From Otatea glauca (taxonomy: Eukaryota; Streptophyta; Magnoliopsida; Poales; Poaceae), in contig CM070719.1 of assembly GCA_036346275.1 (NCBI GenBank), forward strand, positions 31,390,093-31,454,092: DNA of 64,000 nucleotides, in the 5' to 3' direction. This document shows positions 19,795-29,269 of this stretch, one piece after another. The position numbers and the translations under genes are program-made. Each line of letters opens with the position of its first letter. Position 1 is the stretch's first letter. Below the pieces are notes generated by a model, which saw nothing but the letters and a program-made list of their open reading frames with translations, did not search any database and was not told where the DNA came from.

Positions 19795-22069
19795 GGGAGG
19801 AGGTGCTGGCTTTGCGATTGAGAGACACATGAAAAACACAATAGGAATTCGGAATTCCTAAAACCCTAGCCACCACCTCTCCTTCGCCCAGAACCGCGCA
19901 GTCGGCGCTAGTACTCTAGCGTGTGGTGTTCCTGCCCCGCACATGTAGATACCTTTGAGGCGTTGCTGCGAAGCTTCAACACTAGGGCGATCCGCAACTT
20001 GCGACGGTCACAAGAAGCTGTTGGAGGAGGTGCGAGGCTAGTACGACTACATCTGCACCACCTCGTTACATCGACTCTATTTTCGCTACGGGTCTGCGCG
20101 TCTAGTGATAATTCTGTGATCTATAACTTGCAGTGGTTCCTTGATTACGCGGTAGAAAATTTTGATTTTTCACTAGAGTAGCCTGCCCATTCCCTAACAT
20201 ATTCGAATAGGTTTGACACTCTGCAGAGGTTATACACTTTACCCACAAGATACAATCATACACCACAAAAGCGAGTGATTATAACAAAGCCTTTACAATG
20301 CATTGTCTAAACCCAGTACTACCGCTGAGGTTTCAACATTGAAGGGACTGGTTACCACTATCAGGGCCCCCCTCTTGCGCCATGTGAGTCTACCCGTGCA
20401 CCAAGAACCCACACCACCATGACAGTACCAAAATCTAGATGTTACAAATTAATCAGTTAGGTGTGTGCCATACTGGACATGTGGTTGTAGGATTGACTCA
20501 GTTCGAATGTTTGCAAGGTTAAGTCCTTATTTGACCAAGGCAAGACTTACCAAAAATTCACAATTACCATTATCCATACCAGCAATTTTCATTTAGCAAA
20601 AATAACAATGCGACCACCCAAATGCCACATTGGCCCACCATAACTTCACAACCCTTGCCACTTGCCTCAGTCTAAATCATTTTACCATCCCAGTTGATTA
20701 CCATGCACCACGTGCCATCAACAAGATCCACAACATTGTGTGACAACACCTAACACACCTGTTCATAAACATGTTCCATATTCCATTAAGCAATATTAAA
20801 TTTGCTCACATAAATTGATATCAATAACTCGTTGCATGGCTAAGCAAACTATTCGCGTTCTAGCTAACCCACGTTGGCAATTAATAGTTACCAACTAATA
20901 AAAAACCATACTAGGGTGACAAGAATCATGGCATACAAATGACATTGTAGATATAAGTTCACTTGGTTGAATAGCTAATCCCAAATTAATTGAAATAATT
21001 ATATATTGAATTAGCATGCAATAGTTTAAAACAATATAACTTTTAAAACATGGGCTCAACATGATCAAAGCACAACTTGCCTTCAAAAAGTTCTTGACCA
21101 TGTTCTAGACCTTGGTCTTGAGTTGGCTCCTCGCTCACGAACACCTCGGGTACTTCGACATCTACATGAATCAATAAATAAATCAATAACTATCAAAAAT
21201 AGAGAGAAAAATCAACTCTAAAAATAAAATAAAATTCATCATTAAATAGAGCTCAATTTTACAATTTTTTATAAACTAGAATCACCTCAATCGGAGTTTG
21301 TAAGAGGGAGAACGAGCTTTTTAAAGATTTAAATAAATAAGAAATCACAAAATAGAAAAACCGAATTAACTGAATTATTTTTCTACTGGAAAACAAAATT
21401 TTGATATCATGCTGATGTCAGCAAACACGTGGACCAATCACAGTCAGACGCATATCACCTGTGCATGGACTCGATCCACGGCCGGCTCTGGTCCACCGTG
21501 AATCCAATCCACTGTGTTGTGCACCAACTGACGCGGGTGATGACGCAAGTGGCAAGACCCGGGGCAAGAAGCAAGGCACTACCTGATCGACGACGTGCAG
21601 CACACAACCGACGCAACGATGAAGACACATGGCGAAATAACACGACGCATACGCGGCGAGATCTGGCGCATTGGCTGTGGATCAAACAGTTATGGCTACG
21701 CGAGCAGAAACAAAGCGACGCATAGACGTGGCTGGCCAGTGAACGACATGTGATGCAATCTGGACCTTATGCATTGGATCGGATGGCTGAGATTACCAGA
21801 AGGGCATTGACTCTAAGGCTACTGCAGGCTCGACACATGGCGAGATCCTGACCGCCTATTCTACACCCAATGGACACGGTTGATCGCGGCCAGGTGAAGC
21901 GACGGCGCTTGCGTGGCAGCATCTAGAGCATTGGTTACAGATATAACGGCTCTCTAGCTCGGCGACAGCGACAATGGCATGGCGGCAGAACCTCACCGGC
22001 AGCGAAGACGAAGACCAAGGCGACGACGTTCCATGGCTTCTCTGGCGACATTAACTAGCACAACCGAAA

Positions 22070-22974
22070 TGTCTTTTCGGGACCCGAATATGCAAATCCG
22101 AACCCTCTGTGTATATCGCACTAGTCTAGGATCACGCTAGTGCACACAGGCTCAACATAGATGAATATCACAATCATACACATCGAAAATATAATAAAAG
22201 ACTCCATAGATTAAATATAACTTGTTGAATGATCTTATGGTCAACTTACAACATTAAACTAAGACATTGTAGCGGAATAGAAAACATAAATGACCCTTCA
22301 ATATACCACAAGCAACTGACAAGGCTTGCACCATAAACATTTGCATCCTCCTTGTTCTCCTGTTCCAGAACTGGTGTTGACTCCTCAGCTGCTGATGTTG
22401 TTGTTTGCAATGGTGAGTACTTTAAGCACTCAACAAGTTGGGCACATAATGCAATTCTATATAACTATATGCAAGGCTTATTCCAATGGAATGGCTAACA
22501 CATGGCTATTTTGCAGTAAGCAGCATTTATTAATGAATAGCATAAGTAGATTGAAAACCAGTAAAATGAATAACATTAAATAATAATTTCCAACATTTCT
22601 CAACTAAACATGGCATCCAGTCCTAAGTCAAATTCTAAACTTCCATTGGCAACCTGCCATCCCAACCAAGTTTTCATTTATAAAATCTAACCCCTGACTG
22701 TAATTCCTAAGCAATTCTCAATACCGCGAGCATGGCTATCTAAATAGATTTTACACTCTACAGAGGTTATATGCTTTACCCACAGACATGATTATCTCCT
22801 TTAGCCTCTAATTTTAGGCTTCCTTTGGTGATCGGCCAAGAGGTCATGACAAAGCCCTTACAATGCTTCGACTTAACCTAGTACAACCCGCTAAGGTTTC
22901 AACACTGATGGGACTAGTTACCACATTCAGGGCCCCCCTCTTGTGCCATGTGAGTTCATAAAAAGGTCGAACCT
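22070..22974 (-). repeat. LTR segment 1 of the minus-strand Tekay element
   Basis: This is the 3' terminal part of the LTR. It opens TGTC, TTTT, then CGGGACCCGAATATGC, so four T bases interrupt the usual TGTCGGGACCC end. Family landmarks include the imperfect palindrome CCGCGAGCATGG at 22724 and GGGCCCCCCTCTTGTGCCATG near 22931. It is cut after AACCT (22970-22974), the TSD of the triple-LTR element. Confidence 0.7.
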
Positions 22975-23518
22975 TGTGGAATATAAGAACCCGGGTACCC
23001 TCATGACAAGCCCAAGACGGAGGTCCAGAAGATACTCCCCGCGTCAGGCCCCGCTGCCGTGTGCAAAGGGACATATCCTAAAGGAAGTTGAACTTATATT
23101 TAGAAATGATAGATACGGTTGTAGTCCGAGTCGTTAATAGGGTAGATAAAGATGTAAACTCTATCCTATTAACTGACTAGAATCTTGTAACCGATCGGAA
23201 TCTCCAAACCGATCAGGACTCTCTAAGCCGCCCCACCCCCGCTATATAAGGGAGAGGGCGGGCAACAGCATAGGGATCGGATCATCCAAGCATAGAGCAA
23301 TCAAGCCATAGAGCATAGAACACCTCATATCGCCCAGAGCATATTGTGCTTTGAGCAACCCTGGATCCAAGAGATCCATATAATCCCAGTACACAGGATT
23401 AGGGTATTATCTCCTCCGCGAGAGCCTGAACCTGTATAAACCCCTTGTCTTGTGTGACCTTCGAGTTTGAGATCGAGCGCCTACCCCATAAATTCATTGC
23501 CGACTACAAAAGTCGACA
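22975..23518 (+). repeat. LTR A of the triple-LTR element
   Basis: 544 bp, TGTGGAATATAAG at the start and AAAAGTCGACA at the end. TATATAAG at 23243-23250 is its TATA box. LTR A and LTR C have the same length and differ by only a few bases. Confidence 0.9.
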
Positions 23519-23520
23519 GT

Positions 23521-23538
23521 TGGCGCGCCACGTAGGGG
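23521..23538 (+). other. Primer-binding site after LTR A
   Basis: TGGCGCGCCACGTAGGGG begins two bases after the LTR end. It has the TGG start expected for pairing with a tRNA 3' CCA. I cannot say which tRNA. The equivalent after LTR B (25813-25832) has lost bases (TTAAGCGCGCCAGTAGGGG). Confidence 0.7.
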
Positions 23539-23567
23539 AAGCGCTATAATCTTTTCCCACAGACTCG

Positions 23568-24095
23568 ATGGCAGCAATCGGTGGATTTGTCGCCACCTTC
23601 GTCTCCGGCCAGGCCTTCCACTTCGAAAACCCGGACTTCGTCGCAGATGCGCGCGGAGAGCTTGTCTGTCTGGTCCAAAACCAGATCCGATCTGGTAAAG
23701 ATCAGGCCAACCCATCTCAGGTATGTCACTTTGACTTGGCCGGCAAACCAGTCGGCGTCGTGAGGAATTGCTGCGATTTTCGTGGCATCTTCACGATAGA
23801 AGAGCAGAAGACCGATCTCCAACGCCAACAAGAAGAACAGGAAGCTACGGTGGAAGATCTTCTTCGTAAGGGTAAGGAGGTGCATGTGCGATCGCTTCGA
23901 TCTCGTGGACGCTATGTCCACGAGGACCTCCTGCAATCCAGGTTGGGAGAACAAGCCGTTTTCCGCACGCCAATGCAGAACGTCGTCGCCTCCAAGACGC
24001 TTCTCGACAAACTGGACCCGATGATTGCATCGGATAGCCCGGCGGCCCCGATCGTGGCCCAGATCAAGTCCATGGTGACGGCGGCCGCAATTTAG
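23568..24095 (+). CDS. Unknown protein in the first internal region (possible gag-like remnant)
   Basis: This 175-residue open frame starts MAAIGGFVATF about 30 bases after the primer-binding site and ends at a TAG before the 43-bp repeats. The middle (~residues 85-105) is a charged helix (KTDLQRQQEEQEATVEDLLRK) that looks coiled-coil. Near the C-terminus is TLLDKLDPMIASDSPAAPIVAQI. No zinc knuckle or protease motif is present. Its position is where gag would start in an autonomous partner, so it may be a gag N-terminus or leader peptide kept for RNA packaging. I do not recognise the family. Confidence 0.5.
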   Translation: MAAIGGFVATFVSGQAFHFENPDFVADARGELVCLVQNQIRSGKDQANPSQVCHFDLAGKPVGVVRNCCDFRGIFTIEEQKTDLQRQQEEQEATVEDLLRKGKEVHVRSLRSRGRYVHEDLLQSRLGEQAVFRTPMQNVVASKTLLDKLDPMIASDSPAAPIVAQIKSMVTAAAI

Positions 24096-24145
24096 CGAAA
24101 TTAGGAAAAGCCGGTAGGTGAAGCGCACTTGCGCTCCCACGCGAC

Positions 24146-24400
24146 TTTCGGCACGGCCACGAGCCTACGCCTGCGCCCCGAGCGCCACTTTCGGCACGGC
24201 CACGAGCCTACGCTTGCGCCCCGAGCGCCACCTTCGGCACGGCCACGAGCCACGCCTGCACCCTGAGCACTTCCTTCGGCATGGCCACGAGCCTACGCCT
24301 GCGCCCCGAGCGCCACATTCGGCACGGCCACGAGACACGCCTGCGCCCCGAGCGCCGCCTATAGCTCATCTACAAGCCTACGCCTACGCCACGAGCAAAG
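24146..24400 (+). repeat. 43-bp tandem repeats in the first internal region
   Basis: Five units of 42-43 bp start at 24146, 24189, 24232, 24274 and 24317, followed by a degenerate sixth. Each reads about TTCGGCACGGCCACGAGCCT plus ACGCCTGCGCCCCGAGCGCCAC. As 43 is not a multiple of three, reading frame shifts from unit to unit, which argues against a conserved repeat protein. The same array is present in the second internal region. Confidence 0.9.
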
Positions 24401-25284
24401 ATGGCATGATCGTCAGCAACATATGGAGCATAAAGCAGCTAAGTCGGTTTTTACTCAATTATGTCATTATAAATAAAATTGTTGACTTTCCTGACTTGCT
24501 ACTTAGTTGATCCACAACTAAACAGTAAGTTGGGGGCTACACCTAATAGCGTGCGCATGCGCACATCTTTTTTGAGTTGTATTTTTCTTCTTTTGCTTAA
24601 CGATTGCGAGTGAATCTGAGTGCGATAACTCCAAATTATGAAGCTCTGACCCCATGAACGGCGAACTTTAGTCACCCAAAACACGTGCCTGGGAAAAAGA
24701 GCCATGAGCCGACTCCCAACGCTCGGGGGCTAGACTAGTTGGGCAGAGTGCTTAAACAAAAAGAGTCAAACCACTCGGATGAATTCAAAATCAATAAGGA
24801 AAAGAGTAAAAACTCTAAAATTATATATACACCAATCGGACATCACATCCGAGTGAATTGTTTTACATTGCCTAAGTTACGCATATACATGATTTGGGGC
24901 TACTAAATTTGGATGCGATGTGTGTGAGCCAACGCTTCAACGCGACATCAACAACTTCGCGGCGAATGAATTTAAAGGGAGTGGCACTCAATTTTGCCTC
25001 GGCGGGAAAAGCGTTTTGACTTCGCATATCGTTTGGGAAGCAAGATGTCCCAAGATGAGCCGATTGCGGAATTCCAATAATGGGGCTAGGAACCACTCGG
25101 AAAGTTTAACGCGTGGAGCTCTATTGAGTCCTTCACGATCTCTTTGCCTACAACAGGGCACTTTCGGTGTAAGGAAAACTAGTCGGAAGTCGCATCAAGA
25201 ACTGAAGCACTCGGCGTGAAGCATGACTCAGTTGGGCTGCAACCAGGAAGGCGGCAACTCGATCGCAAAGGACTCGGGGGCTAC
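24401..25284 (+). other. Non-coding remainder of the first internal region, ending in the PPT
   Basis: I see no gene. The DNA contains several CTCGGGGGCTA words (24722, 25274), typical of 3' internal regions of grass gypsy elements. The final one, GACTCGGGGGCTAC at 25271-25284, abuts LTR B and is the likely polypurine tract. Small frames here are not supported. Confidence 0.6.
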
Positions 25285-25812
25285 TGTGGAATATAAGAAC
25301 CCGGGTACCCTCATGACAAGCCCATGAGGGAGGCCCAAAAGATACTCCAGCGTCAGCCCATTGCGCGTGCGCAAAGGGACATATCCTAAAGGAAGTTGAA
25401 CTTATATTTAGATATGATAGATATGGTTGTAATCCGAGTCGTTAATAGGGTAGATAAAGATGTAAACTCTATCCTATTAACTGACTAGAATCTTGTAACC
25501 GATCGGAATCTCCAAACCGATCAGGACTGCGTAAGCCGCCCCACCCCGCTATATAAGGGAGAGGCGGGCAAAGATAGGGATCGGATCATCCAAGCATAGA
25601 GCAATCAAGCCATAGAGCATAGAACACCTCATATCGCCTGAGCATATTGTGCTTTGAGCAACCCGGATCCAAGAGATCCATATAATCCCGATACAGGATT
25701 AGGGTATTATCTCCTCGAGAGCACTGAACTGTATAAACCCCTTGTCTTTGTGACCTTGAGTTTGAGATCGGCGCCTACCCCATAAATTCATTGCCGACTA
25801 CAAAAGTCGGCG
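25285..25812 (+). repeat. LTR B (middle LTR), with many small deletions
   Basis: 528 bp against 544 in LTRs A and C. Short losses are concentrated in GC-rich places: around 25349 (CCAGCGTCAGCCC for CCCCGCGTCAGGCCCC), near 25565 (GGCGGGCAAAGATAGGG for GGGCGGGCAACAGCATAGGG) and around 25713-25775. It ends GTCGGCG instead of GTCGACA. TATATAAG is at 25550-25557. Confidence 0.85.
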
Positions 25813-25861
25813 GTTAAGCGCGCCAGTAGGGGAAGCGCTATAATCTTTTCCCACAGACTCG

Positions 25862-26367
25862 ATGGCAGCAATCGGTGGATTCGTCGCCACCTTCGTCTCG
25901 GCCGAGCTTTCGCTCAAAGCTTCGGACTTAAATCGCAGATGCGCGGAGAGCTTGTCTGTCTGGTCCAAAACCAGATCCGATCTGGTAAAGATCAGGCCAA
26001 CCCATCTATGGTATGTCACTTTGACTTGGACGGCAAACCAGTCGGTGTCGCGAGGAATTGCTGCGATCTTCGTGGCATCTTCGCGATAGAAGAGCAGAAG
26101 ACCGATCTCCAACGCCAACAAGAAGAACAGGAAGCTACGGGGGAAGATCTTCTTCGTAAGGGTAAGGAGGTGCATGTGCGATCGCTTCGATCTCGCGGCC
26201 GCAATGTCCGCGAGGACCACCTGCAATCCAGGTTGGGAGAACAAGTTGTTTTCCGCACGCCAATGCAGAACGTCGTCGCCTCCAAGACGCTTCTCGACAA
26301 ACTGGACCCGATGATAGCATCGGATAGCCCGGGGCCCCGATCGTGGCCCAGATCAAGGCCATGGTGA
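25862..26367 (+). pseudogene. Second copy of the unknown internal protein, frameshifted
   Basis: It is the same gene as at 23568-24095. The start MAAIGGFVATFVS is kept, but the frame shifts around 25905-25935. The central and C-terminal parts continue in another frame (25939-26367) up to ASDSPG, where a further base is lost before the 43-bp repeats. It is broken by indels rather than by many substitutions. Confidence 0.6.
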
Positions 26368-26432
26368 CGGCGGCCGCAATTTAGCGAAATTAGGAAAAGC
26401 CGGTAGGTGAAGCGCACTTGCGCTCCCACGCG

Positions 26433-26690
26433 ACTTTCGCAGACGCCACGAGCCTACGCTGCGCCGAAGCGCCACTTTCGCGCGGCCACGAGCCTACGCC
26501 TGCGCCCCGAGCGCCACCTTCGGCACGGCCACGAGCCACGCCTGCTCCCTGACCACCTCCTTCGGCACGGCCACGAGCCTACGCCTGCGCCCCGAGCGCC
26601 ACCTTCAGCATGGCCACGAGCCACTCCTGCGCCCCGAGCGCCGCCTACAGCTCATCTACAAGCCTACGCCTGCGCCACGAGCAAAGATGG
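26433..26690 (+). repeat. 43-bp tandem repeats in the second internal region
   Basis: This is the counterpart of 24146-24400 with five to six units. The first units are shortened in GC runs (TGCGCCGAAGCGCC for TGCGCCCCGAGCGCC), the same type of loss as in LTR B. Copy number matches the first array. Confidence 0.85.
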
Positions 26691-27575
26691 CATGATCGTC
26701 AGCAACAAATGGAGCATAAAGCAGCTAAGTCGCTTTTTATTCAATTATGTCATTATAAATAAAATTGTTGACTTTCCTGACTTGCTACTTAGTTGACCCA
26801 CAACTAAGCAGTAAGTCGGGGGCTACACCTAATAGCGTGCGCATGCGCACATCTTTTTTGAGTTGTATTTTTCTTCTTTTGCTTAACGATTGCGAGTGAA
26901 TCCGAGTGTGATAACTCCAAATTATGAAGCTCTGACCCCATGAACGGCGAACTTTAGTTACCCAAAACACGTGCCTGGGAAAAAGAGCCATGAGCCGACT
27001 CCCAACGCTCGGGGGCTAGACTAGTTGGGCAGAGTGCTTAAACAAAAAGAGTCAAACCACTCGGATGAATTTAAAATCAATAAGGAAAAAGAGTAAAAAA
27101 ACTCTAAAATTATATATACACCAGTCAGACATCACATCCGAGTGAATTGTTTTTACATTGCCTAAGTTCTGCATATACATGAATTCTGGGCTACTAAATT
27201 TGGATGCGATGTGTGTGAGCCAACGCTTCAACGATTTACATCAAGAACTTCGCGACGAATGAATTTAAAGGAGTGGCGCTGAATTTTGCCTCGAGCGGAA
27301 AAGCGTTTTGACTTCGCATATCGTTTGGGAAACAAGATGTCCCAAGATAAGCCGATCGCTGTAATTCCAATAATGGGGCTAGGAACCACTCGGAAAGTTT
27401 AACGCGTGGAGCTCTATTGAGTCCTTCACGATCTCTTTGCCTACAACAGGCACTTTCGGTGTAAGGAAAACTAGTCGAAGTCGCATCAAGAATCGAAGCA
27501 CTCGGCGTGAAGCATGACTCAGTTGGGCTGCAACCAGGAAGGCGGCAACTCGATCGCAAAGGACTCGGGGGCTAC
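26691..27575 (+). other. Non-coding remainder of the second internal region, ending in the PPT
   Basis: I see no gene. The sequence is nearly identical to 24401-25284. It ends GACTCGGGGGCTAC immediately before LTR C. Confidence 0.6.
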
Positions 27576-28119
27576 TGTGGAATATAAGAACCCGGGTACC
27601 CTCATGACAAGCCCAAGAGGGAGGCCCAGAAGATACTCCCCGCGTCAGGCCCCGCTGCCGTGCGCAAAGGGACATATCCTAAAGGAAGTTGAACTTATAT
27701 TTAGATATGATAGATATGGTTGTAATCCGAGTCGTTAATAGGGTAGATAAAGATGTAAACTCTATCCTATTAACTGATTAGAATCTTGTAACCGATCGGA
27801 ATCTCCAAACCGATCAGGACTCTGTAAGCCGCCCCACCCCCGCTATATAAGGGAGAGGGCGGGCAACAGCATAGGGATCAGATCATCCAAGCATAGAGCA
27901 ATCAAGCCATAGAGCATAGAACACCTCATATCGCCCAGAGCATATTGTGCTTTGAGCAATCCCGGATCCAAGAGATCTATATAATCCCAGCACACAGGAT
28001 TAGGGTATTATCTCCTCCGCGAGAGCCTAAACCTGTATAAACCCCTTATGTTGTGTGACCTTCGAGTTTGAGATCGAGCGCCTACCCCATAAATTCATTG
28101 CCGACTACAAAAGTCGACA
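27576..28119 (+). repeat. LTR C of the triple-LTR element
   Basis: 544 bp, from TGTGGAATATAAG to AAAAGTCGACA, followed by the TSD AACCT (28120-28124). TATATAAG is at 27844-27851. It is very close to LTR A. Confidence 0.9.
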
Positions 28120-28124
28120 AACCT

Positions 28125-29269
28125 CATGCCACCGTTGGTAGTACCAAAACTAAGACATTACAGATTAATCAGCTAGGTCCGTCCTATTCCAGACATGTGG
28201 TTGCATGTTTGACTCAGGTCAAAGGCTTGCAAGATTAAGTCCTTAAGATCACTAGGGCAAGACTTCCACATACCCTCTGCCCTTCCGGCCCACCTTGGCA
28301 CACTGCCCCTTGCCACTTCCCCCAATCTAAATGATTACCACCCCAATTGATTACCAAGCACCACGTGCTATCAACAAGTCAATATCATTGCATGATAGCC
28401 CCGTCACTACAACTCAACATCATTGTGTGACAACACCTGACACACCAATTCCATAAACATGTTCCATATTCCATTAGTCATGATTAACTTTTCATATTAC
28501 AAAGGCATGAGTTACACGTGGCATGGCTAAGCATACTAACACGATCTAACCAACCTATGTTGATTTCCAATATTAACCAACTAGTAATAAACAAGTCTAG
28601 GGTGACAATTAATCATGGCATACAAATAACAAGGTAGGGTATAAATCAATTAGGTAGATTAACTAATGCCCAAACTATTTTGAAACAGTTGATCACATAA
28701 AATATCATGCATAAAGTAAAACAATATGGCAATTTTATAAACTGGGTTCAACATGAGCAAAGCACAACTTGCCTTGGAAAAGTTCTTGTTCTTGCTCTGG
28801 AACATGATCTTGAGTCAATGAATCCTGCTCGAACGCTCCGAGCACTTCGACGTCTACACGTAATGAGAGAGAATACCAAATAAATACCAAAACAGAGACC
28901 AAACAAACTCCAAAATCAAATAAAATTCACCACTAAATAGATCTCAATTTTATTTTTTTTAGAAATTTGTATCGCCTCAATCGGAGCTCATATGAGGGAG
29001 AATGGGCTCTCGAAAGATTTGAATAAAAGAGAAAATCAGAAATTATCCCGAATTGTTTTTCAATTGAAAAACCTGATTTACTACGTCAGCACAAAACTAG
29101 CGAATCGTGATCCAACACATGGCCCTCACTGTTCAATGGACTACGCCCACAGCGCATCCAAAGAATATTAAATAAATTCCAATAAAATCCAAAAAAATAT
29201 AATAAATTCATAAAATTCAAAAAATGCATATTAAATTCAAATAAAGACAAACTTGGGATGTTACACGTC
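28125..29269 (-). repeat. LTR segment 2 of the minus-strand Tekay element
   Basis: It resumes the LTR interrupted at 22974, with AAGACTTCCACATACCC, ACCACGTGCTATCAAC, AGTTCTTGTTCTTGC and ATCGCCTCAATCGGAGC in the order expected on the minus strand. It stops after ACGTC (29265-29269), the TSD of the complete Tekay-like element. No gene is present. Confidence 0.75.

Larger units (their letters stand above)
18667..20199 (+). mobile_element. Angela/BARE1-like copia solo LTR
   Basis: It starts TGTTTGTAATATGCCCTAGAGGC, the signature opening of grass Angela/BARE/WIS LTRs (normally TGTTGGAAATATGCCC...), and ends CCCTAACA at 20199. Flanks are TATTA on the left and TATTC on the right, a 5-bp target duplication with one change. 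The target is the GGCTATTCGAATAG site conserved in sister LTRs. No internal region is attached, so it is a solo LTR left by LTR-LTR recombination. Length 1533 bp, near the usual 1.7-1.8 kb. A TATA box at 19787 shows plus orientation. Confidence 0.85.
17985..22069 (-). mobile_element. Minus-strand gypsy LTR fragment, split by a solo LTR
   Basis: It opens TGTCAGGACCCGAATATGC, the reverse complement of the GGGTCCCGACA end of Tekay-type LTRs. It continues through the family landmarks in reverse: GTACTTTATGTAC (~18359), the ATGGCTATT-CGAATAG site split by the 18667-20199 insertion, GGGCCCCCCTCTTGCGCCATG (~20365), AAGTTCTTGACCATG (~21088) and TCACCTCAATCGGAG (~21281). It then enters a GC-rich U3/leader part. 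The outer AT-rich end of the LTR is missing because another minus-strand LTR begins at about 22070. No coding gene is present. Confidence 0.7.
22975..28119 (+). mobile_element. Non-autonomous LTR element in tandem form: LTR-internal-LTR-internal-LTR
   Basis: Three near-identical LTRs (22975-23518, 25285-25812, 27576-28119) alternate with two near-identical internal regions (23519-25284 and 25813-27575, 1766 and 1763 bp). The whole array is flanked by one 5-bp TSD, AACCT, at 22970-22974 and 28120-28124. A primer-binding site follows the first two LTRs, and a GGGGGCTAC purine-type tract precedes the last two, so the orientation is plus. No protease, RT or integrase is encoded. The arrangement is what unequal recombination between LTRs of two copies would leave. 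A single unit would be about 2.85 kb. Confidence 0.9.

Noticed and set aside
19921..20181. 86-codon frame
   Set aside because: It is entirely within the Angela/BARE-like solo LTR downstream of its TATA box.
23544..24140. 198-codon minus-strand frame
   Set aside because: It is antisense to the 175-codon plus-strand frame next to the primer-binding site; the second copy of the element does not keep it as one frame.
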